From: Alopecurus myosuroides
Lineage: Eukaryota > Streptophyta > Magnoliopsida > Poales > Poaceae
Direction: 5' to 3'
DNA: 64,000 nt
NCBI GenBank assembly: GCA_028641055.1
Contig: CM054059.1
Span: 437,560,515-437,624,514, forward strand
In this document: in pieces, positions 22,084 to 35,405 of the stretch
How positions within the stretch are numbered: position 1 is the first letter of the stretch
How the letters are laid out: the number at the start of each line of letters is the position of its first letter
The notes under the pieces: generated by a model
Told to the model about the DNA's origin: nothing
The model's input: the letters and a program-made list of their open reading frames with translations, nothing else
Databases searched by the model: none
Made by a program: the position numbers and the translations under genes

Positions 22084-22088
22084 GTATT

Positions 22089-23359
22089 TTCCTTCCATTC
22101 TTTTCCGGCAATAGTTTGGGATGGATGTGTAATGAGAAGAAGGATTGATATGCAGTTATGGACGATTAAGTTATTTGTCATAAATTCTAAGAAGTTTCCT
22201 TGATATGCAAGGTTCCAATGCTTGGCAGATACAATTTTGTTGTGATTTTTTTTCTGCATCATCTTGTGGAGTGACGTAGTACCTTGATTGTAAGCACACT
22301 AATCATAGTCTTATTCCACTGTTTTGGATGGATGTCAGGTTTAATAATTTCAACTACAGAGAGGTAGTTAATTTAACTGTCACGATAGGTGTTTGGGACA
22401 GTTTCTGAAGGTATGGACATGGTGAAAAAATTAAATAAAGTACTACTATAAAGGAAGAGAATTGAGGGACATAGGGTAGAAATTTGTGTCACATATTTGG
22501 TGAACTTCACAATAGAACATATTTAGCAAAAAAATGGGTTGTATTTTCTGCCCTTGAGAGCCAAAAGTTTGCCGCCTTGCCTATTTTGACAAAACTTTCT
22601 GTTGTTTGGTTTTGATGCGCCCTTTTCTCATATTGTTTTTGAATGCTTCTGTAACAAGCTGTCTTGCGGATCTGCTCAATATATGGTTCTTCTTTTTATC
22701 CTTGTGAATGTTTTTGGGAGGTATGTGTGCTTAAACAGTGTAAATGTTGAATGCACTACATTGCCGATATTGTAGTTCTTCTCGGTTTCTCTTTTAGAAG
22801 AATACCACTGTACGCATTGCAATCATAGCTACAAGTAGGCCTGTCGGGACTATACCTTCTCTCTCAATAAGTTAATAAAATGGTTTTGATGCGGATGTGT
22901 TTTATTTCCTTTGTATATTAAAACCAAGATCTTGTATTTGGGCTACTTGGCCACGGGTCATCGCTGCTGCCACAGGGTACGTCCTCACTATTGAAGTTGC
23001 TCTCAAGTACCTATTGAGGTATGATAGTTATTGTTTCATTGGGCACGTTTATTTGGACCTCGCCAGTTTGTTCACATAGTGCTCTGTTCTTCACCTATGT
23101 ACCTCGTGTGTCGTGGGCTATCTATTTTCTTGGTAGATTCTTCTTACATATTATTTTTCATCTTGTAAAAATAATTTCTTATTTGTCACCTAGACACTAT
23201 TAACTACTATGATACTTTAATTTATTTCTGATCGAGTTATTGGATTTTCTCATGTTTCAGTTTGTCGGGTTCTCATGTTGAAATCAAATGTCACGTAAAA
23301 TTACCAACATAACAAGGTTTAGTTCCTATTCACATGGTCCCTCTCATATTTGTTGTAAT
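22089..23359. other. AT-rich sequence, no gene recognised
   Basis: Both strands give short frames without domains. It could be the remainder of the RecA gene intron and downstream DNA (inference from position only). Confidence 0.4.
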
Positions 23360-24876
23360 TGTTGGGAATCCCCAGGGATCGATCACATAAAACTAGACGA
23401 ACACACACACACACACAAATCTTTTTGCCAAGGGCGCTTGTCTCACCCGTGTTTTTTCTCTTTATTTCTCTGTATTTTCTCGGTACAATCTTGGTTTACA
23501 ACGGGTGACCGGCTGCTGCTTATATAGGTGCAGGTAAGCAGGTTACAATTTCCGACTCGTATACATACTAGACTCAAAACAGGTACATACTACTTATCTA
23601 GGCTAGGAAAGTAAACCGACTCAACCAAACCTTGTAAATATATTAGAGGCCAAACCGAACTAGTACTAGACTTATTTGGATTACCTAACAATCACCCCCT
23701 AATCCAAACATGTTGTATCCTCGTACTCCCCTGCTCTTGACTCCTGACAGATTCACGACGAATCCTCTCGCCGAGACTCATTCGTATGCACGCATGTCCC
23801 TCGCCCTCGGTGACACACCTCACTGGAGTTCCTCAACTATGATGTCTCACGTCTTCGCTCCTTGGAGATACACCTTTCAACGTCATGTCCGTACATTAAG
23901 TCTGACCACGCAGGAAACATGCAGTGCACCTCGCCCTGCTATGCTTTGCCACCTCCATTGCTTGGCCCCTGCCTTGCACTCGGTTCGCACCTCTTGTGCC
24001 ACCGCCATTGCTAGGCATCCTCGCACTCGGTTCGCACCATACTTCTCTGTACTTGCTTTCAGTAGCCTTCTACTGGTCGCATACCTCCTCTCTTTACGGT
24101 AGCTCTTCTTACCACCGTCCGCCTTCGGCATCGCACCGAATCACACTGGCCAAGCCAGGATGCTCCACGAGTACATGGACACAACTCACGGAAATAACCG
24201 TGCACACCTCAACCGTGATGCGCTTCAACTGCAACGGATCCTCATAGAGACGAGCACTTGGAAACAATGACGACTCACTGAGACGACACCGACCACACGT
24301 GCAAACATGCACACACTTCGACTCATCCAACACCCGATTGACGATCTTGACGGAACTCCAGGCACCGCACCTCGGCACCACCGTCACATCAACGATCATC
24401 CACCTCCACCACTTTGCCGACGACAGCTCCCCGCCGTCTCCTCCGTGTTGCTCCATCGAACGACGATCGCCCGCCCCGAGGCGCTAGTACGGGTCGCGTC
24501 CCCGGAACAAGCGTCGCCTCAAATCTTCAACCTCGCTTTGATACCAATTGTTGGGAATCCCCACGGATCGATCACATAAAACTAGACGAACACTCATGCA
24601 CAAATCTTTTTGCCAAGGGCGCTTGTCGCCCCCATGTTTTTCCTCTTTATTTCTCTGTATTTTCTCGGTACAATCTTGGTTTTAAAACGGGTGACCAGCT
24701 GCTGCTTATATAGGTGCAACTAAGCAGGATACAACTTCCGACTCGTATACATACTAGACTCAAAACTGGTACGTACTACTTATCTAGGCTAGGAAAGTAA
24801 ACCGACTCAACCAAACCTTCCAAATATATTAGAGGCCAAACCGAACTAGTACTAGACTTATTTGGATTACCTAACA
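23360..24876 (-). mobile_element. Small non-coding LTR retrotransposon (element L), 1.5 kb
   Basis: LTRs lie at 23360-23690 and 24549-24876 (TGTTGGGAATCCCC...GGATTACCTAACA on plus), about 94% alike by eye. Sense is minus. A primer-binding site complementary to initiator tRNA-Met (sense TGGTATCAAAGC, one mismatch) lies at 24535-24546, next to the right LTR. A polypurine tract (sense TTAGGGGGTGAT) is next to the left LTR. A TATATAAG box sits in the LTR sense strand near 23521. The 858-bp interior has no Gag or Pol, so it is a TRIM-like or deletion derivative that needs another element's enzymes. The flanking 5-mers GTAAT and ATTGG do not match. Confidence 0.85.
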
Positions 24877-25252
24877 ATTGGTATCAGAGCGAGGTCGAAG
24901 ATTTGAGGCCACGCTTTCCCCCCGGGGAGACGACCCATACTAGCGCCTCAGGGCAGGCGATCGTCGTTCGATGGAGAGACACGGAGGCGACGGAGGGGAG
25001 CTGCCGTCGGCAAAGCGGTGGAGGTGGATGATCATTGATGGTACGGTGGTGTTGAGGTGCGGTGCGTGGAGTTTTGTCAAGATCATCAATCGAGTGTTAG
25101 ATGAGTCGAAGTGTGTGCATATTTGCACGTGTGGCCGGCGTTGTGTCGGTGAGTCATCGTTGTTTCCAAGTGCTCGTCTCTATGAGGATCCGTTGCAGTT
25201 GAAGCGCGTCACAGTTTTTTCCGTGACTTGTGTCCATGTCCTCGTGGAGCGT
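24877..25252 (+). mobile_element. Element R, 5' part: primer-binding site and leader
   Basis: The primer-binding site TGGTATCAGAGC (24879-24890, initiator tRNA-Met) abuts the outer end of the right LTR of element L. The following 360 bases are a diverged inverted copy (roughly 88-90% by eye) of the interior of L. The sequence is cut at 25252 by the 33-kb element and resumes at 58512. R's own 5' LTR is missing. Confidence 0.8.
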
Positions 25253-26849
25253 TGATGGCTGACGTTGGTAAACCCCAAGAGAAAGGTTATGAAGAGTGCA
25301 GTGGCAAGTTTTCCCTCAGAAAAGAAACCAAGGTTGAATCGACCAGCAGGAGGACAAGCAATCTCTGAAGGTTGATGCATCTGAGGTGGCAGGGCTCACT
25401 ACCGGTTTAGCAGCAACGTGGAACCTACACAACACAATCAAATCACTTTGTCCCAACGTAGCAGTGATGTTGTCAATCTCACCGGTTTTGCTAAATACAA
25501 AGAGGTTAAACGTATAGTGTGAGAAACAGTAGGAAAACAGTATGAAAGCAGTAGTAATAGTATGAAAGCAGTATGAATGCAGTAGGTGTTTTATCAGTAT
25601 GAGGAAAAAGGACCGGGGTCCACATTTCACTAGTGGTGTCTCTCCGTGAAAGATAAATAACATGCGTGGTGAACAAATTACAGCTGGACAATTGACAGAA
25701 ATGAAGGTTGCACCGTAGTGCATATGCAAGACATAAAGATTACTATGTGGTTCATGCGGGTATTACAACAAAATACATAGACCGTTATCCAACTGTATCT
25801 GTCTAATAATCCACCCTCTGAATATCATCCGAACAAACGTTGGGTATTAAGTTGCTAGCAACAGATTATTGCAGTAAGCAAAGTGTGTAATGTAAACAAT
25901 GTAAACTAGGCAAACACCGTTGTTTTCTCCCTAATGGCAACAACACATCCTCCATCCATCACGTTTCTGTCACTCGAGCACAGATGCAAGGAGGCATGAA
26001 CCCACTATCGAGCATAAATACTCCCTCTTGGAGTTACTAGCATCTAATTGGCGAGAGCATCTACTAATAACAAAGAGCATGCAAGATCATAAATAACATA
26101 TGCATGAAGATAACATGATAGATTGATAATTAGAAGACATATCATTCAACATTCATCAGATCCCAGCAAACACAACATGTGGCATTACATAAAGATGATC
26201 TCGATCATGTGAGGCAGCTCACGAGATCTAAACATGAGGTACAAAGTGGAGAGAACAACCATCTGGTTACTGCTATGGACCCGTAGTCCAGGAATGAACT
26301 ACTCACGCATCATTTCGGAGGAGGGCCTGGTGGTTTAGACCCCTCCGGTGATGAATTCCCCTCCCGGCAGGGTGCCAGGGAGAGCTCCAGAACCCTCCCG
26401 ATCTGGCGACGATGACGGCGGCCTCGGGTGTTTCTCGGAAAAAAGTGGCATATCTTTAGGGTTTACGCCTCGGGGGGTATAATTAGGCGAAAAGGCAAAG
26501 GCGGTAGAGGCCTGGGGCCCCACACCACCCCATGGCGTGGTCAGGGGGCGTACCGCCCTATGGTGTGGGCCCCCTGTGCCCCCCCTCCGGGTATCTTCGG
26601 GACTCTGTGGAATCTTCGGGAATTCTAGGACCTCCGGACTTCGAATTTCCCAATTTCCAGAATATTTCCAGAACAACTTTTCTGAAACTAAAAACAGCAG
26701 AAATCATGGAACTGGCTCTGTGGCATCTTGTTAATAGGTTAGTCCGTAAAATCGATAAAAAATGACATAAAGTGTATAGCAAACATGAGGGAAACAACAT
26801 GAAAACAACATGGAACATCAGAAATTAAGGATACGTTTATGACATATCA
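25253..26849 (-). repeat. 3' LTR of the composite element
   Basis: 1597 bp, pairing with 56930-58506. Next to it lies the polypurine tract (sense AAGCTTGGGGATGT, 26850-26863), which marks it as the 3' LTR of a minus-oriented element. Confidence 0.9.
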
Positions 26850-27338
26850 ACATCCCCAAGCTTAGTTCCTACTCATCCTCGAGTAGGTAAATGATAAAAA
26901 CACATAATTTCCGAGGTGACATGCTACCAACATAAAATTGATCATCAATAATGTAAAAGCATAAGTAAGCTGAGATCATAGAACTTACACACAAGCATGA
27001 TAAATAGAATTTTAATAATAAAGCATAGCAATCACCTTGCATCATGAGAAGTAACACAAATAAAAGATCATGAATAACAATGCAACAAAAGATATACGTT
27101 TATTTTAAGTATAGAGAAAACATGCCAAAGTGATATTTCGCTAGTCCTTAAGAGTGGGCAAAACTTAAATGCCAGGACACCTTCAAAGTTCATGAGGAAG
27201 ACTAGAACAAATAATTAGAGAACAAGCAATAACACATCATGAATCAATTAATAATGTTTCTGAGACAAATGCACATAAAACTCGGAATGGCAACTATGCT
27301 CTCTCAACCGTGCATAATGTTAGAAGATGGAGACTCGA
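26850..27338 (-). mobile_element. Composite element, 3' non-coding interior (first piece)
   Basis: Homologous to 2471-2920 and 31869-32355. It ends at the solo LTR at 27339. No coding potential. Confidence 0.8.
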
Positions 27339-28725
27339 TGATGTCTACGCACGCTTCTATTCTTGTAGACAGTGTTGGGCCTCCAAGTGCAGAGGTTTGT
27401 AGAAGAGCAGCAAGTTTCCCTTAAGTGGATCACCCAAGGTTTATCGAACTTAGGGAGGTAGAGGTCAAAGATATCCCTCTCAAGCAACTCTGCAATTAAG
27501 ATACAAGAAGTCTCTTGTGTCCCCAACACACCCAATATACTTTTCAGGTATATAGGTACAATAGTTCGGCGAAGAGATAGTGAAATGCGAGTAATATGGA
27601 TGGTTATAAGTAATAATAGCAATCTGAAATAAATATGGCAGCAAGCAAACATGTAGCAGAACAGACGGAAAACGGTGTTTCAATGCTTGGAAACAAGGCC
27701 TAGGGATCCTACTTTCACTAGTGGACACTCTCAACAATGATCACATAATTGAATAAATAAATATCTTCTCTTCACTATGCTACTCTTAACCCTCTCCCGT
27801 TGGATAACGAACACTAATCATTGCGTAGGGCTGCAAAAAGCATTCCTTAAAGTAAGCATTCCCATGTCTAGTTAGCCCCACACTGTCAACTTGAGCGCCC
27901 TAGAAGGTACTAGACAAACACCACAATTCATAGAGGAGACATACACGATGTGCACAATGTCACCTTCACACCGCGGGACAAGGTGACTCCAAAGTTCATA
28001 TTAATAAAATACTCGAGTAGCACAATAGATGAAGAGTAACGTCTACTTATTCAACTAGATTACAAAGCTCACGATCACATATAGATCACACCATGGGAGA
28101 GAGAGATGAACCACATAGCTACCGGTAGAGCCCTCAGCCTCGGGGAGAACTACTCCCTACTCATCATAGGAGACAGCAACAACGATGGAGACAACGGTGG
28201 AGTCGATGGAGATGGCTTCCGGGGCACTTCCCCGTCCCGGCAGGGTGCCAGAATGGAGATCTGTCCCCCGAAACTTGGGTTGACGATGACGGCGGCTGCG
28301 GAAGGTTTAGTGGGATTTCGCCGATTCCCTTAGGGTTTTCGGGAGGAAGGCCTTAAATAAGCGAAAGGGCGACGTCGGTGGGCCACCAGGGTGGCCTCAC
28401 CATCCCCAGGCACGGCAAGGGGGGCCGCGCCTGGCTATAGTGAGGGCCCCCTGGTGCCCGTCTTCGACTCCTCTTCGGACTTTTGGATGCTTCCGGGGAA
28501 AATAGGAACTTCGGGATTCGTGGGGTCCAATTCCAAGAATATTTCCAGAACAACTTTTCTGAAATAAAAAACAGCAGAAAACAGGGAACTGACATTTGGC
28601 TTCTTGTTAATAGGTTAGTCCCGGAAAACGTGTAAAAATGCTATAAAGAAGGGAGAAAACATGTAGCAATTGGCATAATATCAACATGGAACATCAGAAA
28701 TTATAAATACGTTGGAGACGTATCA
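27339..28725 (-). mobile_element. Solo gypsy LTR, 1387 bp, nested
   Basis: It begins TGATGTCTACGCACGC and ends GGAGACGTATCA. Flanking 5-mers are CTCGA (27334-27338) and CTCAA (28726-28730), a target duplication with one change. The uninterrupted target can be read in the paralogue at 2905-2940. The LTR sense strand is minus, and its first 400 bases resemble the other LTRs here, but the rest is a different family. It resembles the Sabrina/Sumana group of Triticeae (name tentative). Confidence 0.9.
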
Positions 28726-28730
28726 CTCAA

Positions 28731-30266
28731 CATAAAAGTAAAAGAAAGACCCTTCGCAGAGGGAAGCATGGATCACTCATGTGCTAGAGATTTTATTTTA
28801 TTAAACAGAGGTATAAAAAAAGCCTGACACTCCTCCCATCCATCTTACACAAACCATGGCTAGCCGAATCCTCGGGTGCCTACCAACAATCACATATCGT
28901 GGAGGAGTGTCTATATTTTTTTAGAGAGGTGTATTCTTATGTCAACGAATGGTAAACAGAAAATTCAGTACGTCACAAGCCAACTAGACTTCACAAGAGC
29001 AGCTCCCATAGAAGGACACATCTGGGTAGAAGGTCATCTCTTTTTCTCTTTTGTTTAGAGGCAAAAATAGTGAAGAGCATTTGTTGTTATTAATTTGGGG
29101 CTGGGCACCCCGCTGCCAGCTCTTCTATCATTGGATAAGCGGACGACGCCACTAATCCAGGGTGTGAAAGTCCAATCAACAAGTGAGATAAAGATTCTCA
29201 ATTTACGTTCTCATGAGCTAAAACAGGAGCACAAAACAGGAGTAATTTTGAAAGTTTTAAAGGTAACACATGAGCAATTTACTTTGGAGTGGCGGTTAAA
29301 TACCACATGTAGGTAGGTATGGTGGACACGTTTGGCAAACTTTGGTTTTTTGGAGTTGCGTGCACGAATAGAGCTCATACTCAGTACATGTGGAGGCTAG
29401 CAAAAGACTGAGAGCGACAAATCAAGAGAGCATAAGAGCCATAATCATGCATAGCGACATAAACATCATTAGTCAAACCGTAAGTGGTACCACAAGTTCA
29501 AAAGCTAAATGATCATGGAGGATATAAGTGATTGGTTCATAGTCAAAAACATGGTGTGAGCATGCGCCAAGTCAACAAAATAAAACATTCAAAGGAGAAC
29601 ACCACAAATTTATACTTCAATATGACAAGAACAACTCATGATTCTTTGAATGGCAGATTAAACACTCTCAGCTATTTTAGGCTAATCATGCTACTAAATA
29701 ACCACAAGGCTTTATTTATAGCATGATATGAAAAAAGTCTAGACACAGTCTATACAAGCTTCTACTTGCACCGTTATAAATTCTACCACAAGCAGCAGTT
29801 TCTTTTCCCAACAAGCACCATACAAAACATGCTTTACCAGAAACTCTATAAATGCTACAGCAAGCAAACATGAGACTAATCACATAATAACACTACTAAA
29901 ACTAACAGCTCCGAACAAGAGATGCAATGAAAACAAGAGCTAAACAGGAATTTTTGCAGTAACTAGAAGAAAAACTAAGAATACTAGCATAGCAAGTATT
30001 CAAACGAATAAGTGGAGTGTGTCTCTCTCCCAAACAAGGAATACTAGGATCCAACAATATTATTGCAGCAAGGAAAACAAAGGAAAACAAAAGAAAAACA
30101 AACAAACGCTCCAAGTAAACTTCATATGATGTGACCGAATAAAAATATAGTTTCACTAGAAGTGATCTGATAAATTGTTGATGAAGAAGGGGATGCCTTG
30201 GGCATCCCCAAGATTAGATGCTTGAGTCTTCTTAAAATATGCTTGGATGAACCACGGGGGAATCCC
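28731..30266 (-). mobile_element. Composite element, 3' non-coding interior (second piece)
   Basis: Continues from 27338 after the solo LTR and is collinear with 32376-33890 of the nested 6.7-kb element. Contains the hairpin-like GGGGATGCC..GGCATCCCC near 30189-30211. No ORF of note. Confidence 0.8.
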
Positions 30267-33200
30267 TGTTGCTGGCAGAGTTAAATCCTTTCTCTGTGTT
30301 GTTGGGAACCCCAAGAGGAAGGTGTGATGAGCACATAAGTAGGAGTTTTCCCCTTAGTTAAGAACCAGGGTTATCAATCCAGTAGGAGAAAGAGAATCTT
30401 CGGAAGGTTGATGCCACTGACGGTGGTGCTGGCGCTTCACCGGTGTCAGCAACAACGTGGAACCTGCACACAACACACCCAAAATACTTTGCCCCAACGG
30501 TACAGTGAGGTTGTCAATCTCACCGGTCTTGCTGAAAACAAAGATTAGACGTATAGTGTGGAAAAACAGTGTATGCTTGCAGAAAGTAAAGAAACCAGGA
30601 AATTGTTGTGGTTTGTTTAACAGTGTTGAAAAATGGACCGGGGTTCATAGTTTCACTAGTGGCGTCTCTCCATAAAAGATAGCATGCTGGGTGAACAAAT
30701 TACAGCTAGGCAATTGACAAATAAAGGTTGCACCGTAGTGCACAATATGACATGAAGATTACTATGCTATTTAGTGCGGGCATTACAACAAGATACATAG
30801 ACCGACATCCATCTGCATCTATGACTAATAATCCACCCTCCGGTTATCATCCGACCCCCCTCAGGTATTAAATCGCAAGCAACAAATAATTGCATTAAAC
30901 AAAGTGTGTCATGTAATCAATGATTATGCACGCTTGCACTCTCACCGCTGTTTTCTCCCTAATGGCAACAACACATCCTCCCTCTTCACGTTGCTGTCAC
31001 TCGAGCAAGGCAACAAGGAGGCATGAACCAACTATCGAGCATAAATACTCCCTCTTGGAGTCACTAGCAACTACTTGGCCAGAATAACCACTAGCAATGG
31101 GGAGCATGCAAGATCAAAAATAACATAAGCAAATAAAGACTATAATCAACTTTGCATAAGGTCAATATTTATCGGATCCTAGCAAACACAGCATAGAGAA
31201 TTACATAAGATCAATCTCGATCATGATAGGAAGCTCACGAGATCTAAACATGGAGGCATATGAGGAGAAGACAACCATCTAGCTACAGCTACGAACCCGT
31301 ATTCCAACGATGAACTACTCACGTATCACTCCGGAGGCAGAAATGGTGATGAAGAGGCCTCAGGTGATGATCTCCTCTCCGTCAGGGTGTCGGGAACAAC
31401 TTCAGAACCCCCCTGATCTGGGGTTGACGGTGACGGCGGCTGCGGAACTTTTTTGGAGATTTTGATCAGGTGTTTAGGGTTTTCCATCCGGGGGGCTAAA
31501 ATAGGCGAAAGGGCGAAGGCGGTGGAGGCCGAGGGGACCCACACCCATAGCTGGCGTGGCCAGGGGGCGCGCCACCCTATGGTGTGGCCTCCTTGCTGCC
31601 CCTCTTCGGCTCCTCTTCGGCCTTCTGGATGCTTCCGGGGAAAATAGTACTTCCGGGCTTCGAATTTTCCAATTTCGAGAATATTTCCAGAACAACTTTT
31701 CTGAGACTAAAAAACAGCAGAAAACAGGGAACTGGTTCTGTGGCATCTTGTCAATAGGCTAGTCCGGAAAATCGATAAAAATGACATAAAGAAGGGAGAA
31801 AACATGTAGCAATTGGCATAATATGATCATGGAGCATCAAAAATTAGGGATACGTTTATGACGTATCAAGCATCGCCAAGCTTAGTTCCTACTCGTCATC
31901 GAGTAGGTAAACGATAAAACAATAATTTCTGACGTGACATGCTACTAACACAAACTTGATCAATCTAATGTTAAAGCATATGCACATTGAGATCATAAAA
32001 CTTTAAACACATGCATGATAAATAAAACTTTAATAATAAAGCATAGCAATTACTTTGCATCACGAAAAGTAACTCAAATAAAGGATCATGAATAATAATG
32101 CAAAGAAAGGTAAACGTTTGTTTTAGGTATAGAGAAAGCATGGCAAAGTGATATTTCGATAGTTCTTAAGAGTGGGCAAAACATAAATGCCAGGACACCT
32201 TCAAAGTTCAAAAGGAAGACTAGAACAAATAATTTAAGAACAAATGATATCACATCATGAAGTAATTATTGATGCTTATGGGACAAATGCACATAGAACT
32301 CAGAATGGAAAAAATGCTCTCTCAACTGTGCATAAAGTTAGAAGATGGAGACTCAACATAAAAGTAAAAGATGTTTCAAAAAAAACATAAAAGTAAAAGA
32401 AAGGCCCTTCGCAGAGGGAAGCAGGGATCACTCATGTTCTAGAGCTTTTATTTTATTAAACAGAGGTATTAAAAGTTTGACATTTGTGGAGGAATGTCTA
32501 TATTTTGGGAGATGTATGCTAATGTCAACGAATGGTAAACATAAAATACAATACGTCACAAGTCAACTGGATTCACAAGAGCGGCTCCCATGGTGAAGGA
32601 CGCAACTGGTATAGAAGGTCATCCCACTTTCTCTTTTGTTTACACAATTATGCTTTAACTGATATGACTGATAAATCAGGGGAAAAAATAGTGAAGAGAA
32701 TTTGTATGCATTAATTTGGGGCTCGGCATCCCGCTGACAGCTCTTCTATCATTTGGATAAGCGGATGAAGCCACTAGTCTAGGGTGTGAAATCTAATCAA
32801 CAAGTGATATAAAAGATTCTCTATTTACGTCCTCATGAGCAAAAACAGGAACATAAAGGAGGAGTAATTTTGAAGGTTTTAAAGGTAACACATGAGCAAT
32901 TTACTTTGGAATGGCAGTTAAATACCACATGTAGGTAGGTATGGTGGACACAATGGGAAAAACTTTGGCTTAAGGGAGTTTGGATGCACGAGTAGAGCTC
33001 ATACTCAGTACAGGTGGAGGCTAGCAAAAGACTGGGAGCGGAAATCAAGAGAGCATAAGAGCCATAATCATGCATAGCGACATAAGCATCATTAATTAAA
33101 ACATAAGCAGTATCACAAGTTCAAAAACTAAGTGGTCATGGAGGCTATTCGTGACGGTTTGTAGTCATAAACACGGTGTGAGCATGCACCAAGTCAACCA

Positions 33201-34998
33201 AATAAAACATTCGAAAGAGAATACCATATATTGATGCTTTACTATGACAAGAACAACTCAAGAATCTTTCAATACATATTAAACACTCTCAGCTATTTGA
33301 GTCTAATCATGCTACTCAATAACCACAAGGCTTTAAAACCATAATAACATTTAGCATGGCATGAAAAAGTTCTAGCCACAAGCTTCTACTAGTACTGTTA
33401 TAAATTCTACTTCAAGCAACATTTTTCTTTCCCCCAACAAGCACCCTAAAAGACATACTTTAACAAAAATAATATTTATGATACAGCAAGAAAACATGAG
33501 AGTACTCAAATAATACTACTAAAACTAACAGCTCTAATAAGAGATGCATGCAAAACAGGAGTTGAATAAATGCAGCAGCTAGACAGAGATTAAGAATACA
33601 ACATATTCTCATGAAAAAGCGGAGCGTGTCACTCTCCAATAAAAGAATGATGGGTTCCAACCAAGATTATTATGAAAGTAAAAATAAACTGAAATAAAAA
33701 TCAAAACAAAATTGAAAACAAAAATAAAAGACGCTCCAAGTAAAGCACATAAGATGCGACCGAATAAAAATATAGTTTCACTAGGAGTGACCTGATAATT
33801 TGTTGATGAAGAAGGGGATGCCTTGGGCATCCCCAAGATTAGATGCTTGAGTCTTCTTGGAATTTTCTTGGATGTACCACCGGGAAACCCCAAGCTTAGG
33901 CTTTTCACTCTTGTTGATCACATTATATCATCCTCTTCTTTTGACACTTGAAAACTTCCTTCACATCAAAATTCTCACAATCTTCATTAGCAACGTTAGT
34001 GCAATTGAAATAATAAATCCACATGGTTCAGTTTCAACATAAGTCTAACACTCAAAAATACATTAGATACTGTCATAACTTATTTCAAAACTATTTTTCT
34101 CAAAAGAATACCAAAAGAAAGAGATTAAGATGCAAATGCGATAAATGGCAGAAATCTGTCAAAAACAGAACAGCAGGTAAAGATCGATTTTTTCAAAAAT
34201 CTTCTGTTACTCAACTCAAAAGGTAGTCTTCTAATAAAAGTTTATTATATAACTCAGGATTAAGAACAAAAAATCTCAGGCTATTTTGAATTTTCTGTGA
34301 TTTTTAACAGAATTTACAGTGGACAGCAGAAATCTGTTTCCTGCGCAGAAATCCGAAATATAGGCTCAACTTTCCACTAGTGGCTTTACTTGGCTTAACA
34401 AAAACTCAAAAGAAAAGATACAGAGGGGTTTCTAAGGAAATAGACAACACCCAGGTTCAAGAACACCAAATAAAACAAAGGAAAACTGAAAGGAAACAGA
34501 GAAATAAAACGGGTTGTCTCCCGGTAGCGTTTTTCTTTAAAGCCTTTCAGCTAGGCATAGAAAAATCAAATCAAGTATTTTCAAGTGAAGAATTCAAATC
34601 AAGATTTGTCAATTCTTTAATAATGAATTGTATTTTATCTAAGTGGGTTGCAGAGGCTCCTCTCTTAGTACTTTTAGGCTTACTATTTTCATCAAATAAG
34701 TTCTCAGGAACAATCCAATCAAAATTCTTTTCTTGGGCTTCGGTGTAGAGCTACTAATTTAAAGGGGATTGGTATTTTATCATTGTTTTAATTATTATAT
34801 TAAATTTTTTCTAGAGCACCAACAATGTCTACACATGAGCCAAGCATATTAAAATGATAAAAAACTTTTCTAGCTTCTATAGCAACATCTCCAAATTCTT
34901 TAAGCATAGTTTATAAGATGAAGTTTCTTTTCTCAACATCTTCAATGTTATTCAAGTTGAGGAACATATAATGAATTATGGGATGGAGGTTAACAAAC

Positions 34999-35187
34999 CT
35001 AGCTTCTATCATGTGAACTAAAGAAGTTGCAGCAGCCTCGTAATTTGGGAGCAAGTTCTATTATGGATTTTTCCTCAAAGTTATCATGCTTACCAACATG
35101 ATTAAAGAATTCTTTAACAGTGTATTTTCCAAGTATAGAACCACTTCCTACCAGAAAATCTTTCAAGGTAAACTTAGGGAAAAACAT
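34999..35187 (-). pseudogene. Short Gag-like N-terminal frame of the 6.75-kb element
   Basis: 62 codons open M-F-F-P-K-F-T-L-K-D-F and end in a stop. It is positioned just after the leader, where gag should start, but does not resemble the gag at 81-701. It is followed by non-coding sequence. Whether it is translated is unknown. Confidence 0.4.
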
Positions 35188-35230
35188 GATGAGAAATAAC
35201 AACTTAGAGACAAAAATAACAACTATGAAG

Positions 35231-35300
35231 TAAACTATTTTTTTTTGTGTTTTCAATATAGAGAAATAAACTATTTTTTTGTGTTTTTGATATAGAGAAA
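35231..35300. repeat. Tandem duplication in the leader of the 6.75-kb element
   Basis: A unit of 34-36 bases, TAAACTATTTTTTT...ATATAGAGAAA, occurs twice in a row (35231-35266 and 35267-35300), between primer site and gag start. Confidence 0.75.
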
Positions 35301-35387
35301 TAAAAAAAAGACAAAAATAAAAACAAGACAATAAACAAAATAAAGAGATTGATAGTGAGAGACTCCCCTTGCTAGAAGACTTCCTTC

Positions 35388-35405
35388 TCCCCGGCAACGG
35401 CGCCA
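35388..35405 (-). other. Primer-binding site of the 6.75-kb element, tRNA-Asp type
   Basis: The minus strand reads TGGCGCCGTTGCCGGGGA. A 10-base spacer separates it from the LTR end at 35416. Confidence 0.85.

Noticed and set aside
23400..23417. The AC dinucleotide run as a meaningful microsatellite
   Set aside because: Short, and inside the LTR of element L; the partner LTR has a degenerate version. Ordinary slippage.
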